DNA from: Prosthecomicrobium sp. N25
Lineage (GTDB): Bacteria; Pseudomonadota; Alphaproteobacteria; Rhizobiales; Ancalomicrobiaceae
DNA length: 64,000 nucleotides
Direction of reading: 5' to 3'
Assembly (NCBI RefSeq): GCF_037203705.1
Contig: NZ_JBBCAT010000001.1
Location: 1,523,418 to 1,587,417, forward strand
Shown one piece after another: positions 54,101 through 62,434 of the stretch. How positions within the stretch are numbered: the first letter of the stretch is position 1; every line of letters begins with the position of its first letter. The position numbers were made by a program, and so were the translations under genes. The notes under the pieces are model-generated. The model made no database searches. It saw only the letters and a program-made list of their open reading frames with translations, and was not told the DNA's origin.

Positions 54101-54303
54101 GCATCCTCGCCGCCACGGTGCTGACCATCTTTGTCCTGCCCGCCTCCTACGCCCTCGTGTTCCGCGTCCGCCGCCCGGAGGCGGCCGCCCGTCCGGCCGC
54201 GCCCGAACCGGTCGCGGCCGTCCTGCCGATGACGGCCGCCCCGCTCGGCCTCCGCAAGCTTGACCTGGATCGTTCCGCGCCGCTCGATCATGCGGCAGAG
54301 TGA
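51115..54303 (+). CDS. RND family inner-membrane efflux pump
   Basis: A 1062-residue pump with the full RND duplication: TM1 (about 18-36), periplasmic porter domain, TM2-7, TM8, second porter domain, TM9-12. The proton-relay acidic pair lies in TM4 (LGLLVDDAMIAVEMMERKLE), and GRKEDPDFTFRVMVVQAVWPG and AFYQVRKKVSDIADTLPEGV are typical of the HAE-like clade with short-form adaptors. Substrate cannot be read. It is 83 bp after the adaptor gene and 27 bp before a small DUF883-like gene. Confidence 0.95.
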   Translation: MARAASPQGFNLSRWAIEHPGLTRFLFVVTLLAGVLGFVEMGRKEDPDFTFRVMVVQAVWPGASLQDMQDQVVDKIERKLQETPSLDFLKSYTRAGSAVIMVNIKGSAVGREVADAFYQVRKKVSDIADTLPEGVLGPYFNDEFGDTYIALYAFTGRGFSAPELEDAAKRARDVVLRIPGIEKAQILGAQDERVYIDIASRTLAERGLTVPMIRDALAAQASVDPAGRVETGLRSVRISVDGTLKSVEDIRELRLRVGAQVIRLGDVATVTRGLIDPADRTFRFGGEEAVMLGVVMGKGGNVTTVGEQLRATLKGFERTLPVGIRLGQVSDQPAVVEESIGEFTKALVEALVIVLVVSFLSIGWRAGLVVAITIPLVLAATFAIMDRLGIDLQRISLGALIIALGLLVDDAMIAVEMMERKLEEGRDKLSAASFAYTSTAFPMLTGTLITTAGFIPVGFAASTAGEYVSSLFWVVGISLIVSWIAAVYFTPWLGTLLLKERRHDGEGEHDVYATRFYRSLRAAVGWAVRHRAIVLVLTAATFAGSLYGLRYVPKSFFPESTRLEILVDMWLPEGSGIAETKAQAAALEKRLIADPDQATVATFVGEGAPRFYLPLDQQLRNPNYAQILVVAKDLAARERLVARTRSWLAEDFPTVRGKVDRLFNGPPVGWAVQMRVTGPDRAEVRRIADEVETAFRADPRVSTVHDDWLEPVPTLRLVIDQDRARALGVSSQAIRRTLQATLSGAPIGAFRDGEKTVSILVREPGESRTLLTAVADTYVASDRGGSVPIAQVAKVETVLEPGIEWRRNRLPTVTVRGVIPDGIQGNDVTPALYARLKPLRDSLAPGYAIEMQGGIEESAKSQDSINAKAPLMIFVMMVLLMVQLQHFGKTMLVFLTAPLGLIGASAALLATNSAFGFVAILGVIALAGIIMRNSVILIDQIGQDIAAGHDPWEATIGAAVRRFRPIMLTAAAAVLALIPIAQSAFWGPMAYAMMGGILAATVLTIFVLPASYALVFRVRRPEAAARPAAPEPVAAVLPMTAAPLGLRKLDLDRSAPLDHAAE

Positions 54304-54330
54304 GGGGATCGAGGGCTTCCGGAGGATCGC

Positions 54331-54588
54331 ATGCCGACCGTCGCCGAGATCAGGACGCTGAGCGCGGAACTCGGCCGCATCGCCGCTCAGCGGCGGTCCG
54401 AGCCCGCCGAACCCGAGTCGCCGGCGAGCGGCTCGGAAGAGGTGCCTGGCGTCGACGCCGAACGGCTCGCCGCGGCGGCGGAAGACTTGATGGACCGCTT
54501 CGAGGCCGAGATCCGGGATCATCCCCGGGCGGCCGTCGCGGCGGCCTTCGGCATCGGCCTGGTCCTCGGCCTCGCGATGCGGCGGTGA
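54331..54588 (+). CDS. Small DUF883/ElaB-like membrane-anchored protein
   Basis: An 85-residue protein: acidic helical N-terminal part (VAEIRTLSAELGRIAAQRRS), a second helix AERLAAAAEDLMDRFEAEIR, then HPRAAVAAAFGIGLVLGLAM with a C-terminal RR. This 'helix plus glycine-zipper C-terminal anchor' is the YqjD/ElaB plan. In E. coli such proteins tether ribosomes to the inner membrane in stationary phase, and that role is inferred here only. An AGGAT site precedes the ATG, and the next gene starts 11 bp later. Confidence 0.75.
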   Translation: MPTVAEIRTLSAELGRIAAQRRSEPAEPESPASGSEEVPGVDAERLAAAAEDLMDRFEAEIRDHPRAAVAAAFGIGLVLGLAMRR

Positions 54589-54599
54589 GGGGGAAACGC

Positions 54600-55058
54600 A
54601 TGAGCACGCTCGGCACCACGACCAAACTCTACCTGCGGGTCGCCTATCTGCGCCGCCGCGTCCTGCTCCGGGAGGCCCTCCTGCGTAGCGCGCTGGCGGT
54701 CGTCGCCGGCATCCTGCTCGTCGTCGGGCTGGGGCTCCTCGACTACGCCGTCTTCCTGGCCCTGCGGGAGCGGCTCGGCGACGTCTCCGCCGCCCTCGCG
54801 ATCGGGGCAGCCCACATCCTGGCCGCGGTGCTGCTCGCGATCCTCGCCTTCCGCGACCATGTCTCGCCCGAGTCCGCGGCGCTGGCGGAGGCGGAGGCGG
54901 CCGCCCTCGACGCCGTCGCGGCCGAGGCGGAGGGGCTGATGCAGGGCCTCGCCAAGGTGGAGCGCGCCGTGGAGCGGCTCGGCGGCAACCTGTCGACCGG
55001 CTTCGCGGCGGTCTCCGCTCTGACCGGCCTCCTGGGCCGCTCGCGGGAGAAGTCCTAG
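54600..55058 (+). CDS. Phage-holin-III/DUF1469-like membrane protein
   Basis: A 152-residue protein from ATG 54600, preceded by GAGGGGG. Two TM segments lie at about 33-55 (LAVVAGILLVVGLGLLDYAV) and about 68-88 (AALAIGAAHILAAVLLAIL). A long Ala/Glu-rich helix (about 95-130) and a LGGNLSTGFAAVSALTGLLG tail follow. The arrangement after a DUF883-like gene (YqjD-YqjE order) supports the YqjE/holin-superfamily-III identity. It is not part of a lysis system here. Confidence 0.75.
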   Translation: MSTLGTTTKLYLRVAYLRRRVLLREALLRSALAVVAGILLVVGLGLLDYAVFLALRERLGDVSAALAIGAAHILAAVLLAILAFRDHVSPESAALAEAEAAALDAVAAEAEGLMQGLAKVERAVERLGGNLSTGFAAVSALTGLLGRSREKS

Positions 55059-55093
55059 GGCATGGACGGCGCGTCCTGCGGGCTGCCGAAGCC

Positions 55094-56131
55094 TCAGGCC
55101 GCGCCGGCCAGGGCCGTTGTCGCGTCCGTCCCGGGGGCCGGTCCTGTCGACGCCCTGACGGCGAGTTCCGTGTCCCACAGCTCCTTCACCGGCCGGCGGA
55201 TCCCGTCCCTGAGGTCGATCAGGATCTCCACCGCATGCTCCGCCATCTGCTGGGTCGGGATGCGGATCGCCGTGATCGGCGGATTGGAGAACTGCACCAC
55301 CGGGTTGTCGCCGAAGGTGATCAGCGACATGTCGCGCCCGGGCACCAGCCCGCTCTCCAGGATGGTCTGCAGGGCCCCGACTCCCATCCGGTCGGTCACC
55401 GCCACGGCCGCGGTCGGGCGATCGTCCTGGGCGATCAACCGGGCCATGGCGAGCCGCCCGCCGTCCTCGTCGAGCGAGCCGGGCATGAACAGCGGCTCCA
55501 TCCCGAACCGTTGCGCCGCCGCCGCGAAGGCGTCCGCCCGCGCCTGCGAGAACCGATAAGGCTTCTCCGCCGTCAGGCAGGCGATCCGGCGGTGTCCGAA
55601 CGCGGCGAGATGCTCCACCGCGAGGCCCAGCGCCTGGCCGCAGTCGATCTCGACGGAGACGACCGGATCGTCGCCGTCCGGCCGCCCGCCGAAGGCCACG
55701 TAGGGAAAGCCGACGCTGTTCAGGTAGGCGATCCGCGGGTCGTCCGCCCGGATGCGGGGAACGATCACCCCGTCCACCCGCCGGCCTTCCACGATGCGCC
55801 GGTAGGCCGCGACCTCGCCCGGTCCCTCTGGAGCCGACATGACCAGGAGGTCGAATTCCGTCCCGCTGAGCCGCGACCACGCGCCCTCGATGATGTTGAG
55901 GAAATAGCGGTCGTCGAAGCCGCGCGCCTGGTCGGGAATGACGAAGCCGATGACGTCGCTGCGCCCGCTCTGCAACCGGCGCGCGACTTCGTTCGGCACG
56001 TAACCGATCCGGTCCGCCTCGGCGCGCACCCGATCTCGCGTCAGTTGCGCCACGTCCGAGTATCCCGCGAGGGCGCGCGAGACGGTCGTGATACTCAGTC
56101 CGAGCGTCTGTGCGATGAGCCGGAGCGACAT
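55094..56131 (-). CDS. LacI-family transcriptional regulator
   Basis: A 345-residue regulator. The N-terminal helix-turn-helix is SLRLIAQTLGLSITTVSRAL with hinge segment YVPNEVARRLQSGRSDVIGF. The periplasmic-binding-like effector domain spans about 60-335 (GFVIPDQARGFDDRYFLNII and RMGVGALQTILESGLVPGRD). It is divergent from a FAH-family enzyme gene, with about 200 bp between start codons, so control of that gene by a sugar-acid-like ligand is likely. A small palindrome TTCAA-TG-TTGAA (56141-56152) lies ten bases before its start codon. Confidence 0.92.
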   Translation of the reverse strand: MSLRLIAQTLGLSITTVSRALAGYSDVAQLTRDRVRAEADRIGYVPNEVARRLQSGRSDVIGFVIPDQARGFDDRYFLNIIEGAWSRLSGTEFDLLVMSAPEGPGEVAAYRRIVEGRRVDGVIVPRIRADDPRIAYLNSVGFPYVAFGGRPDGDDPVVSVEIDCGQALGLAVEHLAAFGHRRIACLTAEKPYRFSQARADAFAAAAQRFGMEPLFMPGSLDEDGGRLAMARLIAQDDRPTAAVAVTDRMGVGALQTILESGLVPGRDMSLITFGDNPVVQFSNPPITAIRIPTQQMAEHAVEILIDLRDGIRRPVKELWDTELAVRASTGPAPGTDATTALAGAA

Positions 56132-56140
56132 GGCACGACC

Positions 56141-56152
56141 TTCAATGTTGAA
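56141..56152. promoter_or_regulatory. Small palindrome in the lacI-FAH divergent region
   Basis: TTCAA-TG-TTGAA, perfect 5-bp arms, in an unusually A/T-rich stretch (about 56140-56230). It is a possible operator but too short to be sure. Confidence 0.3.
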
Positions 56153-56330
56153 TTTGTCGATATCTCTACATACGAGATCACTGTTCTTCTCCTAAGGAAA
56201 TACCCTGGGGGAGTCATAAGTATTTCACATGAGGCACGGCCCTGCACCGGGGAGCATTTTCCAGTTCGCTGTGCTAATGGTCCGAGGAATGAACGAGGAG
56301 GTAAGCCTCCCGCAGCCTGAGGAGCCGACC

Positions 56331-57521
56331 ATGCCGAACGCCGAACCCGTGCTCGACCTCTCCCCCGCCGCGATTCTCCCTGCCGACCACGCCCACGCGA
56401 CCCTGGTCGGCCGGGTCTGGCGCCCGGGTCTCGGCCCGAGCTTGGTCACCCTCCGCGGCGACGACGTGATCGACATCACCAGCCGACTCGCACCGACCGT
56501 GCGGGACCTCGCGGAACAGCCGGATCCGGCCGCCGTCGTGGCCGCCGCCGCCGGCGAGCGGGTGGGCCCGGTCGCCGACATCCTCGCCAATTCGGATGAG
56601 GACCGCCGCGATCCCTCGCGGCCCTGGTTCCTCGCGCCGATCGATCTCCAGGCCGTCAAGGCGGCCGGCGTCACCTTCGTGATCAGCCTCCTGGAGCGGG
56701 TCATCGAGGAGCAGGCGCGCGGCGCCCCCGAAAAGGCCGCCTCGACCCGCGCCGCCATCGACAAGATCATCGGCCACGACCTGCGCGCCCTGGAACCGGG
56801 CTCCCCGCAGGCGCTGAAGGTGAAGGAGGTGCTGATCGAGCGCGGCGTTTGGTCGCAATATCTCGAGGTCGGCATCGGCACCGACGCCGAGATCTTCACC
56901 AAGGGCCAGCCCCTGTCGCAGGTCGGGCCCGGCGCCGCCGTGGGCCTCCACCCGGTCTCGACGTGGAACAACCCGGAGCCCGAGGTGGTCGTCGTCTCCA
57001 ATTCCAAGGGGCGGATCGTCGGCGCGACCCTTGGCAACGACGTGAACCTGCGCGACGTGGAGGGCCGGTCCGCGCTCCTGCTCGGCAAGGCGAAGGACAA
57101 CAACGCCTCCGGAGCCATCGGGCCTTTCGTCCGGTTATTCGACGCCCGTTTCGGCCTCGACGACGTCAAGCGCGCCGAGGTCACCCTGGAGGTCGTCGGC
57201 CCCGACGGCTTCCGCCTCGACGGCCGCTCCAACATGGCCGAGATCGCCCGTTCTCCCGAGGCCTTGGTCGCGGCTGCGATCGGCCGGCACCATCAATACC
57301 CGGACGGCTTCGTCCTCTATCTCGGCACCATGTTCGCCCCGATCGAGGATCGCGACGCCCCCGGCAAGGGCTTCACACACAAGGTCGGCGACGTCGTCCG
57401 CATCGCCACCCCGACCCTCGGCGCCCTGGTCAACCGCGTCCGCCTCTCCACGGAGGCCGAACCCTGGACCTTCGGCTTCGCCGACCTGATGCGCAACCTG
57501 GCGGGGAGGGGGCTGCTCTGA
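56331..57521 (+). CDS. Fumarylacetoacetate hydrolase (FAH) family enzyme
   Basis: A 396-residue protein. ATG 56331 follows CTGAGGAG; upstream in-frame ATGs (such as 56277) lack such a site. The FAH fold core is seen in VWSQYLEVGIGTDAEIFTKG, PEVVVVSNSKGRIVGATLGN and NDVNLRDVEGRSALLLGKAK, the metal-binding region being the EVV-type acidic stretch. The long form of about 390 residues beside a LacI regulator is often linked to sugar-acid breakdown, for example 2-keto-3-deoxy acid dehydration. That role is inference; hydrolase of an acylpyruvate is the alternative. Confidence 0.85.
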   Translation: MPNAEPVLDLSPAAILPADHAHATLVGRVWRPGLGPSLVTLRGDDVIDITSRLAPTVRDLAEQPDPAAVVAAAAGERVGPVADILANSDEDRRDPSRPWFLAPIDLQAVKAAGVTFVISLLERVIEEQARGAPEKAASTRAAIDKIIGHDLRALEPGSPQALKVKEVLIERGVWSQYLEVGIGTDAEIFTKGQPLSQVGPGAAVGLHPVSTWNNPEPEVVVVSNSKGRIVGATLGNDVNLRDVEGRSALLLGKAKDNNASGAIGPFVRLFDARFGLDDVKRAEVTLEVVGPDGFRLDGRSNMAEIARSPEALVAAAIGRHHQYPDGFVLYLGTMFAPIEDRDAPGKGFTHKVGDVVRIATPTLGALVNRVRLSTEAEPWTFGFADLMRNLAGRGLL

Positions 57522-57610
57522 CCGGGACCGGCGGGATTGGCCGGGCGTGTTTGGCGCGGGGCCGCGAGCCCTGATGGGGGTCCCCTGAAGTCCGACCTTT
57601 CGGTCTGATA

Positions 57611-57690
57611 TTGCCGGGCTTATCCCGGCAATCCACACCACGAAGACCGCAAGCCGGTCATGGATGCCCGGGACAAGCCCGGGCATGACA
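57611..57690. repeat. Palindromic intergenic repeat element (RIME-like)
   Basis: Two self-complementary blocks, 57611-57635 (core GCCGGGCTTATCCCGGC) and 57661-57690 (core GCCCGGGACAAGCCCGGGC), which are also reverse complements of each other with few mismatches. Together they could form a long cruciform. This 'CCGGGCTTGTCCCGG..ATCCA' type is a familiar dispersed intergenic repeat in alphaproteobacterial chromosomes. It lies between two convergent genes. Confidence 0.75.
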
Positions 57691-57741
57691 GAAACAGAGA
57701 CCGGAGAAGGGTGTAAGACTTCGTGAGCCGGGTATGACGCA

Positions 57742-60700
57742 TCAGTTCGTCAGCGTCCCCGGATAGGACAGCACCGCGCGCCGGGTCTCGGCGGAATAGA
57801 CGCCGTCGACCTGGCCGCGGTAGAGGCCGCGGCGCTGCAGGATGCGCTGGACGCCCTTGCGCGTCTCCTCCGAGAAGGCCGACATGTCGCCCGAGAGCGC
57901 GTCGACCGAGTTCGCCTCGCGCCGGGCGAAGCCGTTGAGGAGAAGGGTCGCGGCCTTCTCGCCGTCGGCCTGCACGCCCCGCCCGGCATCGAAGAGCAGA
58001 GCCGCGTTCCACATCGCCGCCGTCGAGCCCGCCGCCGCGGCTCGCTCGTACCAGCCGGCGGCCTCCGCGTCGTTGCGCGGCCGGCCGAAGCCGTTCTCGG
58101 CGAGCCAGCCGAGCTGGTTGAGCGCGTTGCCGTCCCCGAGGTCGGCCGCCCGCTGGTACCACTCGGCCGCGCGCGCATAGTCGACCGGCCGCCCGCGGCC
58201 CGTCTCGTAGTGCCAGCCGATCTGGTGCATGCTCGGCGCGTAGCCGAGCCCCGCGGCGCGGTTGTACCAGTCGAAGGCGCGGGCGTAGTCGACCGGCCGC
58301 CCGAGCCCGTTCTCGTAGAGCCAGCCGATCTGGTGGATGCTGCGCGGGTCGTTCGCGCGGGCGCCCTTCTGGTACCACTCGAAGGCCTTCGCGTAGTCTT
58401 GCGGCACGCCGGTGCCGTTCTGGTAGACGAGGCCGAGCCGGAACATGCTGTCGGTGCGGCCGAGCGCGGCCGAGCGCTCGAACCACGAGATCGCCGCGGC
58501 CGGGTCGCGCCGCCGGCCGAGCCCTTCCAGGTTGATGGCGCCGAGCTGGTACATCGCCGCCGAGGAGCCCGCCGCGGCGGCCTTCTCGAACCAGTCGACC
58601 GCCTTGTCGTAGTCGATCGGCCGGCCCACGCCCTCGAGGTGGAAGGTGCCGAGCACCGTCATGCTTTCCGCCCGCCCGAGCCGCGCCGCGCGCTCGTACC
58701 ACTCGTAGGCCTTGGCGAGGTCGACGGGCCGCCCCAGCCCGTTCTGGTTCATGAAGCCGAGCTGGTGCATCGCCAGCGTCGAGCCGAGCTTGGCGCCCCG
58801 CTCGTAGCTGTCTGCCGCCCGCGCGTAGTCGACCTTGCGGCCGAGGCCGTTCTGGGCCAGCCAGCCGAGCTGCGCGTAGCTCTCCGCGCTGCCGAGCGCC
58901 GCCGCCTTCTGGTACCACTCCGCCGCCTTGACCGGGTCGACGGGCCGTCCCAGCCCGTTCTCGAACATCCAGCCGATCGCGTGCGTCGCGCTGGCGTTCC
59001 CGAGTGCCGCGGCGCGGTTGTAGAGGTCGAAGGCCTGGCCGAGGTCCTGCGGCGCGCCGAGGCCCTCCCGGTAGGCGCCGGCCAGCAGGCTCAGCGCGAC
59101 CGGATCGTCAGCCTCGGCGGCCCGCCGGTATTCGCGCACCGCGTCCGCGCTCTGGCCCCGCTTTTGCAGCGCGAAGCCGAGAGCGGTGAAGAAACGCCGG
59201 ACGTTCGGATAGGTCTGGGTCGCCGACTGGCAGGCCGGCACCGCCCGGGCGGCATCGACCTGCGCGAGCTCCACCCCGGCCTCGCCCTGCGGCCTGTCCG
59301 GATGGTCGTTGGGCAGAGCGAGCCGGTCGCAATCCTGGGCCGGCACGTCCGCGCGCGAGCCGATCGTCACCCGGGACACCGAGAAGCCGCGCGGCAGGGC
59401 CGCCCGCGCCGCGTCCTTGAGCGGCTTCAGGTCGTCGATGGTCTTGACCGTGCCGTCGATCGCGATCGCCCCGTCGTCGAACGAGACGCGGCCGGCCGCC
59501 AGCCGCCCCGCCTGCCCGAGGCCGAACCGGACGGCCGCCACGAATCCTTCGGCCGCGCCGTCCGCGATCTGGGTCTCGTCCGTGACCTTCACCCCCGGCA
59601 GGCTCGCCTGGACCGCCGCCGCGATGTCCTTGCGCGCCGCGTCCGAGGGCACGAAGCCCGTCAGGCGCACGAGCCCGGACCCGACCGACACCGTGAACGG
59701 GTAGGGCGAGATCCTCGGCGCGTTGACGGCGTTCTGGGTCACCCGGAAGTTCGGCGGCAGCGCGGTGCCGGGCGTCCGCGTCAGGGTCGCGAAGTCGGCC
59801 GGGTTGCGCGCCGCCCCCTCGATCGTGATGGCGTCGCCCGAGATGGCGATGCGCCCCCGCGCGAGCTTCGGGACCACGTCGAGCGCGAAGCGCGCCGCGC
59901 GGGCGAAGTCCGGCGGGGCGCCGTCGGCGATCTGCGTCTCGTCGCGCGCGCCGACGCCCGGCAGGGCCTGGTTCGCCGCCGCGATCAGGTCCCGCCGCAC
60001 CTCCCTCGAGGGGCTGTAGCCGCGCAGCACCACCGACTGGCCGTCGTAGGTCGCCGACCATTCGAAGGGCGAGACGGCGGGCGGCACCACGTTGACGCTG
60101 ACCCGCGGCGACCCCGGCACCGTGGCCGGGTCGAGCGTCGAGGCCCGCTCGTAGGCCTCCGCATTCCGCGCCCGCCCCTCGATCGTGACGGTCTGCCCGG
60201 ACAGAAGGATGCGGCCCTCGCCGAGGTCGGCGAGCCGCGGCAGCAGGAACGCGACCGTGTCCGCGAAGCCCGCCGGCTCGCCGTCGGCGATGCGGCTGTC
60301 GTCGCGCAGGGCCGTACCCGGCACGGCGCGCTCGGCGGCGCTCCGCAGCCTGGCGCGGGCCTCGCCGTTCGGCACGTAGCCTGTGAGGGAGACCCCATCC
60401 CGGCCGGTCTGCGCCTGGAACACGTAAGGGGCCACCGCGGCCGGGCGCACCTGGGCGTCGACCCGGCCGCCGCCCGGCAGCGTCGCCGCCAGGTCCTGCT
60501 CCAGCGCCTGCCAGGCCTCCGGGCTCGCCGCCGTCCCCTCGAGCGCCACTTGGTCGCCCTCGATCTTCACCGACCCGCGCGCCAGCCGCCCGAGCCGCCC
60601 GGCCGCGAAGGCCGCCCGCTCCGAGAAGGCCGGGGGCGCGCCGTTGGCGACCTCCAGGCGGTTGTCGACCCGCAGGTCCGGCGCCCCGCGCTGCGCGGCC

Positions 60701-62157
60701 TCGCCGATCGCCGCACGGGCCGCATCGCTCGGTGCGAAACCGGTCAGCACGATCGTCCGTCCGTCGACATTCGCCGCCATGGTGAAGGGCGAGACCGTGC
60801 GCGGCCCGCCGATCTCCGTCATCGTGCGCATCAGCATCGGCCACGCGACCGCGAGGCCGCCCGCCCCGATCGCCACCGCGGCGACGCCCGCCACCAGCCA
60901 CTTGCGCCCGCCCCCCGCCTTGGGCGGCGCGACCTCCGCCGGACCGGGCACGGGCGCCTGCGGGCGGTAGCCCTGCGGCGGACCCGAGGTCTCGCGCGTC
61001 GGCGCCGTGACCGCGGCCTCGACGGGGCCGAGCGGCTGGGTCGTGGTGGCCTGGTAGGCCGGCCTGTGCACCGCCACGGTCGCCCCGTAGGGGACCGCCT
61101 GGGAGGGCGCGAGCGGGCTCGACGGCTGCGCCGGCGGCGCGGGCGGCCGGTCCTGGGCCGCCAGGAGGCGCGTTCCCTCGCCGGTGATCACCATCGTCGG
61201 CTGCTCGTACGGGACCGGCGCGGGCCGGGCGCCCTCGAACGGCGGCGCCCAGCCGAGGTCCGACCGAAGTTCCGCGATCGATTGCGGCCGCTCCTCCTCG
61301 TCGAGCCTGAGACACTTGTCGACGCCGAGAAGGAATTTCTCAGAGAAGAGCGTCGGGTCCGGCACGGCCTCGGCGGTCGGTACGTGCGGATCGGAATTGT
61401 CCCCGCTCCGCCGCGCGATGCGGGTGAGCCGCGTCGTCGGCGGCACGGGCAGGCGCCCGGTCACGGTCCGGTAGAGCACGCCGCCGAGCGAAAAGAGGTC
61501 GGTATAGCGGCCGTGCACGCCCGGCCCGCTCTCGTCGGTCTGCTCCGGCGGAGCGTAGCGCATCTGCGCCACCATCTTGGACGAACGGCCGCGGTCGATG
61601 CCGTGGCCCGCCGCGCCGAAGTCGATCAGCACCGGCTCGCCGTTGATTCGCACCATGATGTTCCGGGGCGTGATGTCCCGGTGCATGGTGTTCTGGCTGT
61701 GCACGTAGTCGATCGCGGTAAAGAGCTTCTCGAAGAAGGGCCGGATCTCCTCCTCGCCGGGCGGCGCCGCGCGCTGGGTCAGCCACTCCTCCAGGCTGAC
61801 GCCGTCGACGTATTCCATGATCATGTACGAGGTGTTGTTCGCCTTGATGAAGTTCTCGCCCCGAATGATGTACGGGTGCGCGAAGCGCGACACGACGGCC
61901 AGCGCCTCGTCCTGGAACTTCTTCAGTGCGTACTCGTAGGTGCCCTCCGAGATATCCTTGTCGACGATCACCGTCTGGCCGGCCCGCGAGGAGATGTCGC
62001 GGACGTAGAACTCCTTGATGGCCACGGTCTTGTGGGTGACTTCGTTGAACGCGCGATAGGTGATCCCGAAGCCGCCGGCTCCGAGAACGCTCTCGATCCT
62101 ATAGCCGCCCACCTCGCTGCCGAGGTCGAGGGCGAAAGGATAGCGCGGGTCTTTCAT
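57742..62157 (-). CDS. Transmembrane Ser/Thr kinase with BON-like, Sel1-repeat and peptidoglycan-binding regions
   Basis: A 1471-residue protein. The start at ATG 62157 is chosen because the kinase begins just after it. Kinase domain about 15-290: P-loop GAGGFGITYRA, VAIKEF lysine, catalytic HRDITPRNIMV, metal LIDFGAA and APPEQ. A Pro-rich linker leads to one TM segment (about 415-440). The outside part has four repeated BON-like modules of about 128 residues (each with LTGF.PSDAAR-type cores), then 11 Sel1 repeats of 36 residues (about 1000-1410). It ends in a peptidoglycan-binding-like RILQRRGLYRGQVDGVYSAE. Catalytic residues are intact. It looks like an envelope-sensing receptor kinase; its target is unknown. 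Confidence 0.9.
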   Translation of the reverse strand: MKDPRYPFALDLGSEVGGYRIESVLGAGGFGITYRAFNEVTHKTVAIKEFYVRDISSRAGQTVIVDKDISEGTYEYALKKFQDEALAVVSRFAHPYIIRGENFIKANNTSYMIMEYVDGVSLEEWLTQRAAPPGEEEIRPFFEKLFTAIDYVHSQNTMHRDITPRNIMVRINGEPVLIDFGAAGHGIDRGRSSKMVAQMRYAPPEQTDESGPGVHGRYTDLFSLGGVLYRTVTGRLPVPPTTRLTRIARRSGDNSDPHVPTAEAVPDPTLFSEKFLLGVDKCLRLDEEERPQSIAELRSDLGWAPPFEGARPAPVPYEQPTMVITGEGTRLLAAQDRPPAPPAQPSSPLAPSQAVPYGATVAVHRPAYQATTTQPLGPVEAAVTAPTRETSGPPQGYRPQAPVPGPAEVAPPKAGGGRKWLVAGVAAVAIGAGGLAVAWPMLMRTMTEIGGPRTVSPFTMAANVDGRTIVLTGFAPSDAARAAIGEAAQRGAPDLRVDNRLEVANGAPPAFSERAAFAAGRLGRLARGSVKIEGDQVALEGTAASPEAWQALEQDLAATLPGGGRVDAQVRPAAVAPYVFQAQTGRDGVSLTGYVPNGEARARLRSAAERAVPGTALRDDSRIADGEPAGFADTVAFLLPRLADLGEGRILLSGQTVTIEGRARNAEAYERASTLDPATVPGSPRVSVNVVPPAVSPFEWSATYDGQSVVLRGYSPSREVRRDLIAAANQALPGVGARDETQIADGAPPDFARAARFALDVVPKLARGRIAISGDAITIEGAARNPADFATLTRTPGTALPPNFRVTQNAVNAPRISPYPFTVSVGSGLVRLTGFVPSDAARKDIAAAVQASLPGVKVTDETQIADGAAEGFVAAVRFGLGQAGRLAAGRVSFDDGAIAIDGTVKTIDDLKPLKDAARAALPRGFSVSRVTIGSRADVPAQDCDRLALPNDHPDRPQGEAGVELAQVDAARAVPACQSATQTYPNVRRFFTALGFALQKRGQSADAVREYRRAAEADDPVALSLLAGAYREGLGAPQDLGQAFDLYNRAAALGNASATHAIGWMFENGLGRPVDPVKAAEWYQKAAALGSAESYAQLGWLAQNGLGRKVDYARAADSYERGAKLGSTLAMHQLGFMNQNGLGRPVDLAKAYEWYERAARLGRAESMTVLGTFHLEGVGRPIDYDKAVDWFEKAAAAGSSAAMYQLGAINLEGLGRRRDPAAAISWFERSAALGRTDSMFRLGLVYQNGTGVPQDYAKAFEWYQKGARANDPRSIHQIGWLYENGLGRPVDYARAFDWYNRAAGLGYAPSMHQIGWHYETGRGRPVDYARAAEWYQRAADLGDGNALNQLGWLAENGFGRPRNDAEAAGWYERAAAAGSTAAMWNAALLFDAGRGVQADGEKAATLLLNGFARREANSVDALSGDMSAFSEETRKGVQRILQRRGLYRGQVDGVYSAETRRAVLSYPGTLTN

Positions 62158-62434
62158 CGAACTCCCCGAGGCCGGCACCCGGCCCTGCGTCGGCGGAGGT
62201 CGAGACCGGGCTCCGCAGCCGCTCCACAACACGACTTCGGCAGCGGCGGATTCGCCGTCCGGCAACGTCGGCGCATCATGACGGGCATGGTCGCGCGCGA
62301 CAAGCATCGGCCGTGCCACGGCCGCCGAAACTCGCCCGATTCATAGGCCAGTGAACTGAACTCCCGCTGAACACGGCGTTTTTCCGGCATTCCCATGTCG
62401 CCGACGGTCGGACAGCGTTGACCGACCGTGAACC

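Noticed and set aside
50638-54522. A long reverse open frame opposite the RND pump genes
   Set aside because: Same high-GC shadow effect; no motif, and the forward adaptor and pump are complete.
54600-55058. The holin-III-like protein considered as part of a lysis system
   Set aside because: Context is the YqjD/YqjE-like host pair beside an efflux operon, with no lysin nearby.
58210-62346. A forward open frame of nearly 1380 codons across the kinase gene
   Set aside because: The reverse frame carries kinase, Sel1 and other motifs; the forward frame is Arg/Pro/Gly-rich with no recognisable domain.
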